Shown: positions 42,628-52,185, counted from the stretch's first letter. The stretch: 64,000 nucleotides of DNA from Clostridiales bacterium (GCA_012842605.1 DUSN01000094.1:1-64000); one strand, 5' to 3'. Notes: a model not told the origin generated them from the sequence alone. Translations and numbers: made by a program.

Positions 42628-44901
42628 ATGAACAAGAGGAAAGCCATTACCGCAGTCATAGCTCTTGTCTTAAGCTTTTACTGGATATTGCATTTTTGTG
42701 GCTGTACAGGTAAACAGGAAGTACTTAAGCTTAATTCTTATGCAATGACTGTCAACACGACGGGTTCTGACGATACCGATAGAACTGCCGATATTGCTGC
42801 AACATCTGATTTAGCCCAGCCTGCCGGGTTCGCCGGAACTGACAGGTATGTCAAAGCTGCTGAAACCGATATCCTGGTAATGTATTACAACAGTGCGCAG
42901 TGTGCAATTGATATTGAGGATAAAAGAACCGGATTTGTTTGGTCATCATCAGTAAAGGATGATTATTACGGCAGCCCGCTGTCAGGACCTGCAGCAAAAA
43001 ATGTTCAATCTTTGTTTCACTTCAGTGTAACTGATTTTGATAAAGCATTTGTCGTTACCAATATTGCCTCTCATGGAGATAAACAGGTAACTGAACGCTT
43101 AACAGACAACGGATTGTCTGTGGACTACTACTTTCCAAAATACAATGTCGGATGGACCGTGGAGTTTTGGCTGGAAGGAGATAAATTCTATATAGATATC
43201 CCCCAGGACAAGATCATTGAGGATGGGAAGCATGGAATTGTATCCATCAATATGCTGCCCTGCTTTGGTGCAAGCCGGAATGACGAGGACGGCTATATTT
43301 TCTATCCTGACGGCAGCGGTGCACTGATGTATTTCAAGGGAAGGAACTTTTCGCTTCCCAAGCAGTACAGCTTCAGCATTTACGGGGAATCAAGAGTGGA
43401 TCTTGACCTGTATCATGAAAATGCATTGCTGGGTTTAAAAACCGCCATGCTGCCGGTCTTCGGGCTGAAAAGGGGAGAGAATGCATTTGCAGCCATTCTC
43501 GACAACGGTGAGCATGATGCTGTCATAAATCTGGCCTTAAGCGGCTATATTGCAGATGTAAACCGTATATCAGCCGAATTCCGTTTCCGGAAGGATTATT
43601 TCTATACCACCTCTGACAACAAAGTACTGAATATATTTGAAAAGGCAATGATTAAAACTCAGCGAAGGATGCATTATCAATTCCTGGCCGGGGATGATGC
43701 AAACTACAGCGGAATGGCCAATGCCTATCGAAAGTATCTGCTGGATGAAGGCAGAATCAGCAAGGTGATTGACAAAGATGATGGAATACCGCTGGGCCTT
43801 GACCTGTTTATGGGTGTTATAGAGGAAAGGCTGCTTTTTGACAAATACATTACTATGACCACCTTTGACCAGGCGAAGAGCATTTTAAGGGAATTCATAG
43901 ACCATGGCACAAATAACATTCTTGTAAACCTTATTGGCTGGACGCAAAACGGCTATGGCGCTTATCCCCGGCACCTGCCTCCCGGCAGAAAGCTTGGCGG
44001 AGCAAGAAAGCTGAAGAGCCTGGCGGAGTTTGCCCGCAGTGAAGGGCTCAAGCTTTACGTGCAGGACAACTTTGTGGATGCCTACAGCAAGAACCGCAAA
44101 TTTTCAAAGCGAAATGATACCGTACTGACCGAAGCGCGAATGGTAATCAGCAATAAGGAACAGGATGAATTCCTGCTAAATCCGGCAATATCCTGGAACA
44201 AGTTCACATCCTCATATATACCTAAAATTGAAAATTATGGCGTAGACGGAATTAGCTTTGAACGGTTCGGATCCCTTCTGTACCATGATTTTCACCGCCA
44301 ATATCCCCTGACCCGGGAAGGTACCGCAGAATACTGGAACAGGTTTATTTCCGAAACTAAGGAACGTCTGGGGCATGCTGCAGCAGAAGGCAATGCTTAT
44401 GTCCTGCCTTTTGTGGACCGGTTGTTTAACATTCCTGTTTCATCTTCCGGTTATTTCTTTACAGATGAGTCCATTCCATTTTACCAGATGGTGGTTCACG
44501 GTATGATTCCATATTCCTCTGAGCCGGGAAATCTGTTCTATGATATGGAAATTCAAAAGCTGAGCTGGGTGGAATATGGATGCATGCCATATTTTGAACT
44601 AACCTATGAGAACTCAAACTTGCTGAAATATACCGAATACAATGCCTTGTTTTCCTCACAGTACACGGACTGGCTGGAAACCGCCGTGTCATTGTACAAG
44701 GAGTTTAATGAAAGGCTGGGAAAGGTTTGGCCTCAGAATATGATCAGCCATGAGAGATTGTCTGACGGTGTTTACAGGGTAGGCTATGAGAACGGAATAA
44801 AGGTCTACATAAACTACAATGACCGGTATTCAAAAGCGGATGGCTATGAGATTCCGCCCCGTGATTACCTGGTGGTTGAGGAAGGGGGAAATATCAGATG
44901 A
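42628..44901 (+). CDS. DUF5696-type extracellular protein with predicted glycosidase-like barrel
   Basis: This 757-residue protein has an N-terminal signal region ending in HFCGCTGK. A Cys suggests a lipoprotein, although the lipobox is atypical. The first 350 residues look like a beta-sandwich; about 390-660 looks like a TIM barrel (LGLDLFMGVIEE, NILVNLIGWTQNGYGAYP, LKLYVQDNFVDAY, VDGISFERFGSL, AYVLPFVDRL); a small beta domain ends it. This order recalls GH13/31/101-like glycosidases. I recognise the sequence as DUF5696, which has no assigned activity that I know. It overlaps the next permease by four bases (ATGA), tying it to transport. A membrane-anchored glycan-processing role is inferred. 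Confidence 0.7.
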   Translation: MNKRKAITAVIALVLSFYWILHFCGCTGKQEVLKLNSYAMTVNTTGSDDTDRTADIAATSDLAQPAGFAGTDRYVKAAETDILVMYYNSAQCAIDIEDKRTGFVWSSSVKDDYYGSPLSGPAAKNVQSLFHFSVTDFDKAFVVTNIASHGDKQVTERLTDNGLSVDYYFPKYNVGWTVEFWLEGDKFYIDIPQDKIIEDGKHGIVSINMLPCFGASRNDEDGYIFYPDGSGALMYFKGRNFSLPKQYSFSIYGESRVDLDLYHENALLGLKTAMLPVFGLKRGENAFAAILDNGEHDAVINLALSGYIADVNRISAEFRFRKDYFYTTSDNKVLNIFEKAMIKTQRRMHYQFLAGDDANYSGMANAYRKYLLDEGRISKVIDKDDGIPLGLDLFMGVIEERLLFDKYITMTTFDQAKSILREFIDHGTNNILVNLIGWTQNGYGAYPRHLPPGRKLGGARKLKSLAEFARSEGLKLYVQDNFVDAYSKNRKFSKRNDTVLTEARMVISNKEQDEFLLNPAISWNKFTSSYIPKIENYGVDGISFERFGSLLYHDFHRQYPLTREGTAEYWNRFISETKERLGHAAAEGNAYVLPFVDRLFNIPVSSSGYFFTDESIPFYQMVVHGMIPYSSEPGNLFYDMEIQKLSWVEYGCMPYFELTYENSNLLKYTEYNALFSSQYTDWLETAVSLYKEFNERLGKVWPQNMISHERLSDGVYRVGYENGIKVYINYNDRYSKADGYEIPPRDYLVVEEGGNIR

Positions 44902-45770
44902 AGCGATATATGCTGAGTATGAAGGCAAGACGAATAAGAGACGGTTACCTGTTTGTGCTGCCCTGGATCATCGGCTGTATCTTCTTTTTTGCCGGGCCAA
45001 TTCTGCTGTCCATCCGCCTGAGTTTCAGCAAGCTTATAAAGGTAACAGGGTTCCAGATGGAATGGCTGGGCCTGGACAATTATATGCGGGCCTTTGTATA
45101 TGATGTTACCTTCATTCCCATGTTTCTTGAGGTAGTTAAGAACATGTTCGTCAACACCCCCCTCATTGTAATATTCTCCTTGTTTATTGCCATGCTTCTG
45201 AACAGGGATATCAAGTTAAGAGGGCTGTTCCGGGTAGTGTTCTTTTTGCCTGTTTTACTGGGAGCAGGCTATGTAATGCAGCAGCTGATCGGATACGGGG
45301 TTGATAAGGAATCCATTGAAGTAGCCAAAGGGATGCTGCTGCCCAGGGAAATGCTTCTCTATTTCGGGCCCCGGGTTTCCGGCTTTATTCAATTGTTCCT
45401 GGACCGGTTCACCATTATTCTGTGGAAATCCGGTGTACAGATCCTGCTGTTCCTGTCCGGGCTCCAGGGAATTCCTCCTGCTCTTTATGAGGCAGCCCGC
45501 TGTGATTCCGCCACGGAGTGGGAAATGTTCTGGAAGATTACACTGCCGATGATTTCACCGGTTATTTTGCTTAACATCGTCTACACCATCATAGACTCCT
45601 TTACGGATTTTGCAAATCCCATAATCGACTTTATCTACCAGACGGCCTTCCAGAGAACAGAGTTTGAGTATGCTGCAGCCGTAGGTTGGATTTATTTTAT
45701 TTTCATACTCATCATATTAGGAATGACCTTTGGTTTGATGAAACGATATATTTACCGTACAGGAAAATGA
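44898..45770 (+). CDS. ABC transporter permease (CUT1), pair B
   Basis: This 290-residue permease has the first membrane segment GYLFVLPWIIGCIFFFAGPI, and an EAA loop YEAARCDSATEWEMFWKITL in which the usual Gly after Asp is Ser. It starts within an ATGA overlap with the DUF5696 gene. It is a second, separate MalF-like subunit in the same operon, unlike the usual single pair per importer. Confidence 0.9.
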   Translation: MKRYMLSMKARRIRDGYLFVLPWIIGCIFFFAGPILLSIRLSFSKLIKVTGFQMEWLGLDNYMRAFVYDVTFIPMFLEVVKNMFVNTPLIVIFSLFIAMLLNRDIKLRGLFRVVFFLPVLLGAGYVMQQLIGYGVDKESIEVAKGMLLPREMLLYFGPRVSGFIQLFLDRFTIILWKSGVQILLFLSGLQGIPPALYEAARCDSATEWEMFWKITLPMISPVILLNIVYTIIDSFTDFANPIIDFIYQTAFQRTEFEYAAAVGWIYFIFILIILGMTFGLMKRYIYRTGK

Positions 45771-45795
45771 TGTATTATATTAAGGAGGGGGTTTC

Positions 45796-46767
45796 ATGCA
45801 AAGGAGCATCAGTTATTCACCGGGCAGGACAAAATTCAGAGCAATGCTGTCAAAGATAAATCACAAGAGCTTTTGGCTCAGCCGTGTTTACAGATTTTTT
45901 GTTTATGTATTGCTGCTGGATTTGACATTTATATTTCTTTATCCGTTCATGCATATGCTGGTTACTTCATTTATGACCGATGCAGACCTGGTGGATATCA
46001 CGGTGAAGTGGATACCCAATGAATTTCGCTATCAGAACTATATCATTGCCTATAACTTCCTGAAAGTGCCTGTGGGTCTAAGGAACTCCATCATTCAAAC
46101 CGGTCTTCCGGTCCTTGGGCATATTCTTTCCTGTTCCTTCATTGCCTACGGATTTGCCAGGTATAAGTTTCCCGGCAGGAACTTCATGTTTGTCCTGGTT
46201 CTGCTGTCATTCATCATTCCTGCCCAAACCATAATAGTTCCTATGTACATTAACTTTGTGAGCATAGGATGGGGCAAGTCCATACTCCCCTTGGTGGTGC
46301 CTACCTTCTTCGGATTTGGACTCAGGGGAGGTCTGTTTATCTTTATCTTCAGGCAGTTCTTCATGGGGCTTCCCACTGAGCTGGAGGAAGCTGCCCTGAT
46401 AGATGGCTGCGGAAGCTTCAGGACCTTTTTCACCATCATTCTGCCCCTTGCGAGAACAACAATCCTTGTTACGGCAGTTCTTGCAATGGTCTGGCACTGG
46501 AACGATTATTTTGAACCGTCCATATACATTACAAAGGCGTCTCTGTTTCCTCTTCCTCACATGCTGCCGGGCATGTACCAGGAGATGATACAGGTGAAAA
46601 ATATGTTTGTCATCAACCCCGTCACAGGCGAGCTGACGGAGAAGATCCTTAATGAGGCCGTGGCCATGGCAGGTACGGTGATCGTTATCCTGCCGCTGAT
46701 GATTGCATATTTGGTTCTGCAGAAACATTTCATGCAGGGCATTGAACGAACCGGCCTGGTAGAATAA
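45796..46767 (+). CDS. ABC transporter permease (CUT1), pair B partner
   Basis: This 323-residue permease has a long basic N-terminal tail, a first membrane segment (FFVYVLLLDLTFIFLYPFMH) and the EAA loop LEEAALIDGCGSFRTFFTII. AAGGAGGGGG lies just before the ATG. It completes the second permease pair. The operon therefore holds four permeases, two solute-binding proteins and no ATPase. Confidence 0.9.
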   Translation: MQRSISYSPGRTKFRAMLSKINHKSFWLSRVYRFFVYVLLLDLTFIFLYPFMHMLVTSFMTDADLVDITVKWIPNEFRYQNYIIAYNFLKVPVGLRNSIIQTGLPVLGHILSCSFIAYGFARYKFPGRNFMFVLVLLSFIIPAQTIIVPMYINFVSIGWGKSILPLVVPTFFGFGLRGGLFIFIFRQFFMGLPTELEEAALIDGCGSFRTFFTIILPLARTTILVTAVLAMVWHWNDYFEPSIYITKASLFPLPHMLPGMYQEMIQVKNMFVINPVTGELTEKILNEAVAMAGTVIVILPLMIAYLVLQKHFMQGIERTGLVE

Positions 46768-46863
46768 GGCGGACAGGGCATCAGCAAAGTAGTATAACAG
46801 CAACCGATAATAGAATTATCAGATAACAGTATAACCGGAAAAAAGCACAGGAGGTTTATATAA

Positions 46864-47940
46864 ATGAATGAAAGACCTTTGTATTTGCACGAGTACCATC
46901 CTAAGCCGGAACTTGTGGTTGAATCGCATCAGGTATTGACGCCTAAGTTTCCCGCGATCGACGTCCATGGGCATTTTGGTGCCTTGTACTCCGATTTATG
47001 GCTGGAGGAAATGAACCAGAAAAGGCCCAACCCGGATGATGTGGTTGCCATGTTTAAAAGATGCGGTATAAAACGAATCGTTAACCTTGACGGGTTCTGG
47101 GACGGCTTTATGGGAATCACCAGGGAAAAGGTTCTGGAAACCCTGAAACCCTATGGAGACTTCTTTATCAACTTTGTGTCGGTAAATACCAATGCAGTAA
47201 ATGAACCGGACTTTGAGAAAAGCGTGAGAGAGCATCTTGTATCATCAAAGGCCATGGGCTTTAAGGGAATAAAGCTTTTTAAGCACGTTAGCATCATGGT
47301 TTTGGACCGGGAGGGAAAGTTTGTGCCCGGTAGGAATATACGGATTGATGATCCGCGGCTGAAGGTAATTTGGGACACTGCAGCCGAGCTTTCCATGCCG
47401 GTTTTGATACATATCGCTGATCCTGTAGCCTTTTTCAGGCCTGTTGACAGGCACAACGAACGTTATGAGGAACTCCTGCACCACCCGGAATGGCAGTTCG
47501 GGAAACCCGGTCTATATACCTTTGAAGAGCTGATGGAGATGCAGGAAAACCTGCTAAGCTCAAACCCGAATACCACATTTATAGTGGCTCATGCAGGCTC
47601 CTATCCGGAAAACTTAGGGTTTGTAGGCAAATGCCTTGATAAGTATCCCAATATGTACATTGATATTGCTGAGAGAATAAATGAACTGGGAAGGCAGCCC
47701 TATACCTGCCGCAAGTTCTTCTATAAATATCAGGACAGGATTTTGTTTGGCTCGGATGCTTTCCCCTGGAGCATGGACTGGCGTTATCCGGTTTATTACC
47801 GGTTCCTTGAGACATGGGATGAGTACTTTTTCCAGTACAGCAGGTGGGGATTGTATGGCATCGGTCTGGAGGATGACATCCTGAAAAAGATATATTACAA
47901 GAATGCGGAAAAGGTACTAATGCTGGAGGGGGACGAATGA
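46864..47940 (+). CDS. Amidohydrolase (PF04909 type, metal-dependent)
   Basis: This 358-residue cytoplasmic protein is an amidohydrolase-2 TIM barrel. Metal-site motifs are IDVHGHFGAL (HGH, about residues 38-40), LIHIADP, FIVAHAGSYPENL and GSDAFPWSMDW with the catalytic Asp. The family includes decarboxylases and lactonases acting on aromatic or sugar acids. AGGAGG lies nine bases before the start. Its stop overlaps the next start (ATGA), coupling it to a GH172 protein, so a lactone or modified sugar released by that enzyme is a plausible substrate. This is inference. Confidence 0.8.
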   Translation: MNERPLYLHEYHPKPELVVESHQVLTPKFPAIDVHGHFGALYSDLWLEEMNQKRPNPDDVVAMFKRCGIKRIVNLDGFWDGFMGITREKVLETLKPYGDFFINFVSVNTNAVNEPDFEKSVREHLVSSKAMGFKGIKLFKHVSIMVLDREGKFVPGRNIRIDDPRLKVIWDTAAELSMPVLIHIADPVAFFRPVDRHNERYEELLHHPEWQFGKPGLYTFEELMEMQENLLSSNPNTTFIVAHAGSYPENLGFVGKCLDKYPNMYIDIAERINELGRQPYTCRKFFYKYQDRILFGSDAFPWSMDWRYPVYYRFLETWDEYFFQYSRWGLYGIGLEDDILKKIYYKNAEKVLMLEGDE

Positions 47941-49799
47941 AAGACCTTTCATTAACCATTTGTGACATAAGCACCCTGCCTGTTCTTCCAAAAGGCGTCA
48001 CAGTACGGGAGATATCCAGCCGAAGCCGCATGGGCATTAATAATGACCGGGGCAACTACCTGTATACTGATGAACAGGGGCATTCGGTCATCTTTGATGC
48101 AAAGGGACCGGGGTGCATTTGCAGCATATGGGCTACAGAAATACTGAAGCCCATTATTTTGAGGTTCTATTTCAACGGAGAAAAATCTCCGAGCATAGAA
48201 ATGGATATCAGGGATTTCTTTACAGGCAGGCACCCGGATTTCCCTCCTCACTTGGTTTCCCTTGACTGGAGGGGGTATTACCTTGGACCGGATTCCCTGG
48301 CAGGCAATTGCTTTATTCCTGTCCTGTTTGAGGAATCGCTGAAGATAACGGCAGAAGCAGCCCATCCGTTTTTTTATCATATCATATGGGAGCAGTATCA
48401 ATATGGCACACAGATCTCCCGCGGCGGGGAAATACCGGAAAGCAACATACAGGAAAGCAAACTGCCGGAAAGCAAACTGCAGATCCCATTTTCCATAGAA
48501 GGCATCAATCCGTATAATCGGGCTGATTTATATAAGCATGAAGGCTCTGCCTGCATCAATGCTATTACCATAGAGGCTCCCTGTCCGGACAAATTTCTAA
48601 AAGAGGTTTACATATGCATGAGGTGGGATGATGAGCCATATCTGCAGGTGCAGGCTCCGGTTGGAATGTTCTTTGGGAACCCTTTAGGTCCTTCTCCGGT
48701 GTCGACCTCAATGATGACTTGCGAGCCTCTTGAAAACGAGCGGATCCGCCTTACCTGCCGCTGGCCCATGCCTTACTGGTCAGGTGCTCATATCTACCTT
48801 GAGAATCGATCCAGTATGACCATTCCTGATATAACAGGAACTGTCAGCATATCCTCAAATGTTAATGACCATGAAGACAGCGGTTATTTTACTACCCTGT
48901 ACCGGAAAGGGCAGACTGAGCATGGCAGGGACTGGCTGCTTTTTGAAGGCAGGGGGTGGGGGAAATTCTTAGGCGTTGTTCAGACCATGGACGGAGGCCA
49001 CTACTGTGAAGGGGATGAGCACTTCTATATTGACAATGCCTGCTCGCCCCAGATCAACGGCACCGGTACCGAGGATTATTACCTTGCATGTTTCTGGCCC
49101 AATCCCAAGTTTGACACACCTTTTGCCGGCTGCATTTATGATGTGCATATCCGGGGAGGCGGGCTGAAGGACAATTATTACCGGCTGCCATCGGCCTATT
49201 ACCGTTTTCACCTGGAAGCTCCCATACCATTTTATCAGTCAATTGATGCCCGGATTCAGCATGGAGAAATGAGCAATATCCTGTCCAATTACAGCAGCCT
49301 GGCCTTTTGTTATTTAAAAAAGAAGCCTGTATTAGTCCAGACAGATTTTATAAAGGTTGCCAACAGGGTTAACGCCGGCATGCACTGCTACTGTGCTGAT
49401 TCGGACCATGAAGAAATATTTGTCGCATCATCACCGGAGGGAAATTATATGGATGTAGCAGAAAGCTCCGGCGGTTATCTCCATAAAGGCGGCACAATAA
49501 CCTTTGAAGCAGCCGTGGACCCTGATAATTGCGGCATTCGCTTAAGACGCCGGTTGGATCAGAAGTATGGCAGGCAGGGAGCAAAGGTTTATATAGACGG
49601 AGAATATGCCGGATTCTGGTATGAAGCAGACAAAAATGAATATCTCCGCTGGTACGACTCGGATTTTGACATACATCCTGCACTTACAAAAGGTAAGACA
49701 AAAATAAAGGTGCTGCTTGATATCACAGCAGGAGAAACAGGCTGCTTCACAGAATTTACATACAGTATCTTTTCTTTCATTTTCAGGGATAAAGTCTGA
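47937..49799 (+). CDS. GH172-like (DUF2961) protein, large form
   Basis: This 620-residue protein carries DUF2961, the family that defines GH172 (difructose dianhydride I synthase/hydrolase and D-arabinofuranosidase). Typical segments are SSRSRMGINNDRGNYLY near the start, GPGCICSIWAT, the acidic-site motif GTGTEDYYLACFWP and the core SAYYRFHLEAPIPF. No signal peptide is seen. An additional C-terminal domain (KVYIDGEYAGFWYE) makes it longer than the second copy at 59538. A three-unit 15-base repeat lies in its middle. Coupled to the amidohydrolase by a four-base overlap. It probably acts on furanosides (fructo- or arabinofuranose); exact bond unknown. Confidence 0.8.
   Translation: MKDLSLTICDISTLPVLPKGVTVREISSRSRMGINNDRGNYLYTDEQGHSVIFDAKGPGCICSIWATEILKPIILRFYFNGEKSPSIEMDIRDFFTGRHPDFPPHLVSLDWRGYYLGPDSLAGNCFIPVLFEESLKITAEAAHPFFYHIIWEQYQYGTQISRGGEIPESNIQESKLPESKLQIPFSIEGINPYNRADLYKHEGSACINAITIEAPCPDKFLKEVYICMRWDDEPYLQVQAPVGMFFGNPLGPSPVSTSMMTCEPLENERIRLTCRWPMPYWSGAHIYLENRSSMTIPDITGTVSISSNVNDHEDSGYFTTLYRKGQTEHGRDWLLFEGRGWGKFLGVVQTMDGGHYCEGDEHFYIDNACSPQINGTGTEDYYLACFWPNPKFDTPFAGCIYDVHIRGGGLKDNYYRLPSAYYRFHLEAPIPFYQSIDARIQHGEMSNILSNYSSLAFCYLKKKPVLVQTDFIKVANRVNAGMHCYCADSDHEEIFVASSPEGNYMDVAESSGGYLHKGGTITFEAAVDPDNCGIRLRRRLDQKYGRQGAKVYIDGEYAGFWYEADKNEYLRWYDSDFDIHPALTKGKTKIKVLLDITAGETGCFTEFTYSIFSFIFRDKV
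48435..48479 (+). repeat. Three tandem 15-base units inside the GH172 gene
   Basis: Units beginning CCGGAAAGCAA or CAGGAAAGCAA at 48435, 48450 and 48465 encode PESNIQESKLPESKL (about residues 167-181). It is an in-frame micro-expansion that adds a charged loop to the protein. Confidence 0.8.
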
Positions 49800-49861
49800 C
49801 AGGCTGCAGCAAGCTGTTGGCTATAAAGTTTGAATGCTCAAATAATTAAACGGAGGCAAAA

Positions 49862-51028
49862 ATGCAGGACCATATTGCAGACGAAAAGAGTGACATTGGC
49901 ATTTTCTTTGAATTATTAAGGGATTACAGATCTGACCACAGGTTTGAGCTTTCTTTTCTTTACGGTGAGTGGGCGGATTTTGATCAATGGAAAGCAATTG
50001 CAAGGGCAAAAGTGTTTGACCTGCTGAGCTATTTTCCAAAAAGAGCTCCATTGCTGCCCGCTACAACTGCTGTATCCGATAAAGAAGAATTTATTCAGGA
50101 AGAGATAGAATTCAACACTGCATTGAATGTAAGGGTGAAGGGCACCTTGCTGATTCCAGGAGAAAACAAAGGGCCCTATCCTGCAGTTATAGCGCTTCAC
50201 GATCATGGAGGTTTCTATTTTTACGGGCGCGAGAAAATTCTGCAGGCCGAAAATGAACCTGAGGTACTGAAAGCTTTTAAAAGATCAGCGTACAGCGGCC
50301 GTTCCTGGGCAAATGAACTGGTAAAAAGAGGATATGTTGTCCTGTGCATAGATGCCTTTTATTTTGGTTCCAGAAAGACTGATTTTGATGCAGTTTCTCG
50401 TGATATACTTGAAAGACGTCCTTTCAGGCTGGATGGCATTGCATATGGTACAGATGAGTATATTGAGAAATACAACAGAAATTGTGTGTTTTTTGAAAGC
50501 CTGCTTGTAAAGCATATATTAACTTCGGGTGCAACCTGGCCGGGAATACTCTTTCATGACGACAGGAGATGCATTGATTATCTGTATACCCGGGATGAGG
50601 TTGATAAGGACAGAATAGGATGCTGCGGGCTGTCAATAGGCGGCTTCAGATCGGCCCATCTTGCTGCCCTTGATTCGAGAATAAGGTGCTCTGTTGCAGC
50701 AGGCTGGATGACCACCTATGATTCATTATTGTATAACAGGCTTCGGGATCATACGTATATGATATACATTCCCGGCTTGCTCAGATATCTGGATCTGCCT
50801 GATGTCGTCAGCATGACAGCTCCAAACCCGTTATTCATACAGCAATGCAGCAAAGATATGCTGTTTACGTATGACGGCATGCTTCAGGCTTGCCTGAAGA
50901 TAAAGGAAGTATATAAGCTGATTGGGCATACGGACAAGTATTCTTATCAATTCTATGACAACGGGCATGAGTTTAATGCTAAAATGCAGGAGGATGCGTT
51001 TGATTGGCTGGACAAGTGGCTTAAATGA
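49862..51028 (+). CDS. Alpha/beta hydrolase, acetyl-xylan-esterase/dienelactone-hydrolase-like
   Basis: This 388-residue enzyme has an N-terminal helical cap followed by an alpha/beta-hydrolase core. The strand VIALHDHGGFYFYG supplies the oxyanion region, GCCGLSIGGFRSAHLA holds the nucleophile Ser (GxSxG) and the C-terminal DNGHEFNAKM holds the catalytic His. It lacks a signal peptide. Similar enzymes remove acetyl or other ester groups from sugars. ACGGAGG precedes the ATG by eight bases. It lies after GH172 in the same operon and before URO-D 3, so de-esterification of an imported sugar is likely. Confidence 0.78.
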   Translation: MQDHIADEKSDIGIFFELLRDYRSDHRFELSFLYGEWADFDQWKAIARAKVFDLLSYFPKRAPLLPATTAVSDKEEFIQEEIEFNTALNVRVKGTLLIPGENKGPYPAVIALHDHGGFYFYGREKILQAENEPEVLKAFKRSAYSGRSWANELVKRGYVVLCIDAFYFGSRKTDFDAVSRDILERRPFRLDGIAYGTDEYIEKYNRNCVFFESLLVKHILTSGATWPGILFHDDRRCIDYLYTRDEVDKDRIGCCGLSIGGFRSAHLAALDSRIRCSVAAGWMTTYDSLLYNRLRDHTYMIYIPGLLRYLDLPDVVSMTAPNPLFIQQCSKDMLFTYDGMLQACLKIKEVYKLIGHTDKYSYQFYDNGHEFNAKMQEDAFDWLDKWLK

Positions 51029-51111
51029 GGTTATTCATATCAGCAAGAAGTCTCTTGTTTATAAACCGCCTTTTGATGAACAATCAAATTATTGGAATCA
51101 GGAGGAAGAGC

Positions 51112-52185
51112 ATGAGATACAAGGATGATTGGGAGAAATCCAAAAAGCGTTTTGAAGCTTTATGGAACCGGGAGATAATTGACCGCTGCTGCATATCAGT
51201 TACTGCACCAAGAAGCAAAGCTAATTTTAAACCGGATGTTTTGCCTGATAGCCCGGAAGACTGGCTGAAATATCGTACCGATGGAGAGCTGATACTGAAA
51301 AGGCGGCGCTCAGATTTTGAGAACACATACTTTGGCGGAGAATCCTTTCCGCAGATTTTTCTAGACCTTGGTGCCGCAGGCCATGCGGGTTTTTTTAAGG
51401 GAGCCAGGTACCAGATAGAGGGTACCGTATGGTTCTTTCCATCAATAGAGGAACTAAATGAGAAATCCTTGCAGTTTGATGAAAACAGCATGCTCTACAG
51501 AAAGACCATAGAGCTGGCCGAATACTTTACCAAAGAAAGCAATGGAGACTTCTTTGTATCCATGCCGGATATATCGGGCAATGCCGATGCCCTGGCACAT
51601 TTGATGGGCAGCGATAACCTCATGGTGGAAATGATTCAGAATAAAGACCAGGTGCATCATGCTTTGAAAAAGATTCAGGATGTGTGGCTGAAAACCAGTG
51701 AGGAAATCTTTCAGATTACCCACAAAAACAATGACGGGGGCAGTACGATAGGCTGGCTGAGTACATGGGCGCCCGGCAGGCATGGGCAGATGCAGAGTGA
51801 TATGTGTGTAATGATCTCGCCGTCCATGTTCGAGGAGTTCATCATGCCCGAGCTGCGTGCTCAGACCCAGTGGATGGACCGTTCCACCTATCATTTTGAC
51901 GGGATAGACCAGCTGAAGCATCTTGATTTGCTGCTCTCCCTGGAGAGGCTTGATATGATTCAATGGACCAATGTAGCAGGCCAGCCGTCACTTCTGAATT
52001 ATATGGATGTCTTCCGTAAGATACAGGCTGCCGGGAAATGTCTTTTGCTAACGGTACAGCCTAAGGAAATCCGGTATGTGATGGAACAGCTCTCATCTAA
52101 GGGGTTATTCCTTCTGACATCAGCATCATCGCCTGAGGAAGCGGATAATATCATATCCATGGTAGAATCCCTTACCCATGATTGA
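51112..52185 (+). CDS. URO-D-family protein 3
   Basis: This 357-residue protein begins DDWEKSKKRFEALWNREIIDR, a known opening of a URO-D-like group found in carbohydrate clusters. The mid-region FVSMPDISGNADALAHLMG corresponds to the substrate-pocket helix. At the zinc-site position it reads YHFDGIDQLKHL, without cysteines. The activity is unknown. AGGAGG lies six bases before ATG 51112; longer in-frame readings overlap the previous gene and lack a ribosome binding site. It is the last gene of the second importer operon, followed by a strong terminator. Confidence 0.65.
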   Translation: MRYKDDWEKSKKRFEALWNREIIDRCCISVTAPRSKANFKPDVLPDSPEDWLKYRTDGELILKRRRSDFENTYFGGESFPQIFLDLGAAGHAGFFKGARYQIEGTVWFFPSIEELNEKSLQFDENSMLYRKTIELAEYFTKESNGDFFVSMPDISGNADALAHLMGSDNLMVEMIQNKDQVHHALKKIQDVWLKTSEEIFQITHKNNDGGSTIGWLSTWAPGRHGQMQSDMCVMISPSMFEEFIMPELRAQTQWMDRSTYHFDGIDQLKHLDLLLSLERLDMIQWTNVAGQPSLLNYMDVFRKIQAAGKCLLLTVQPKEIRYVMEQLSSKGLFLLTSASSPEEADNIISMVESLTHD

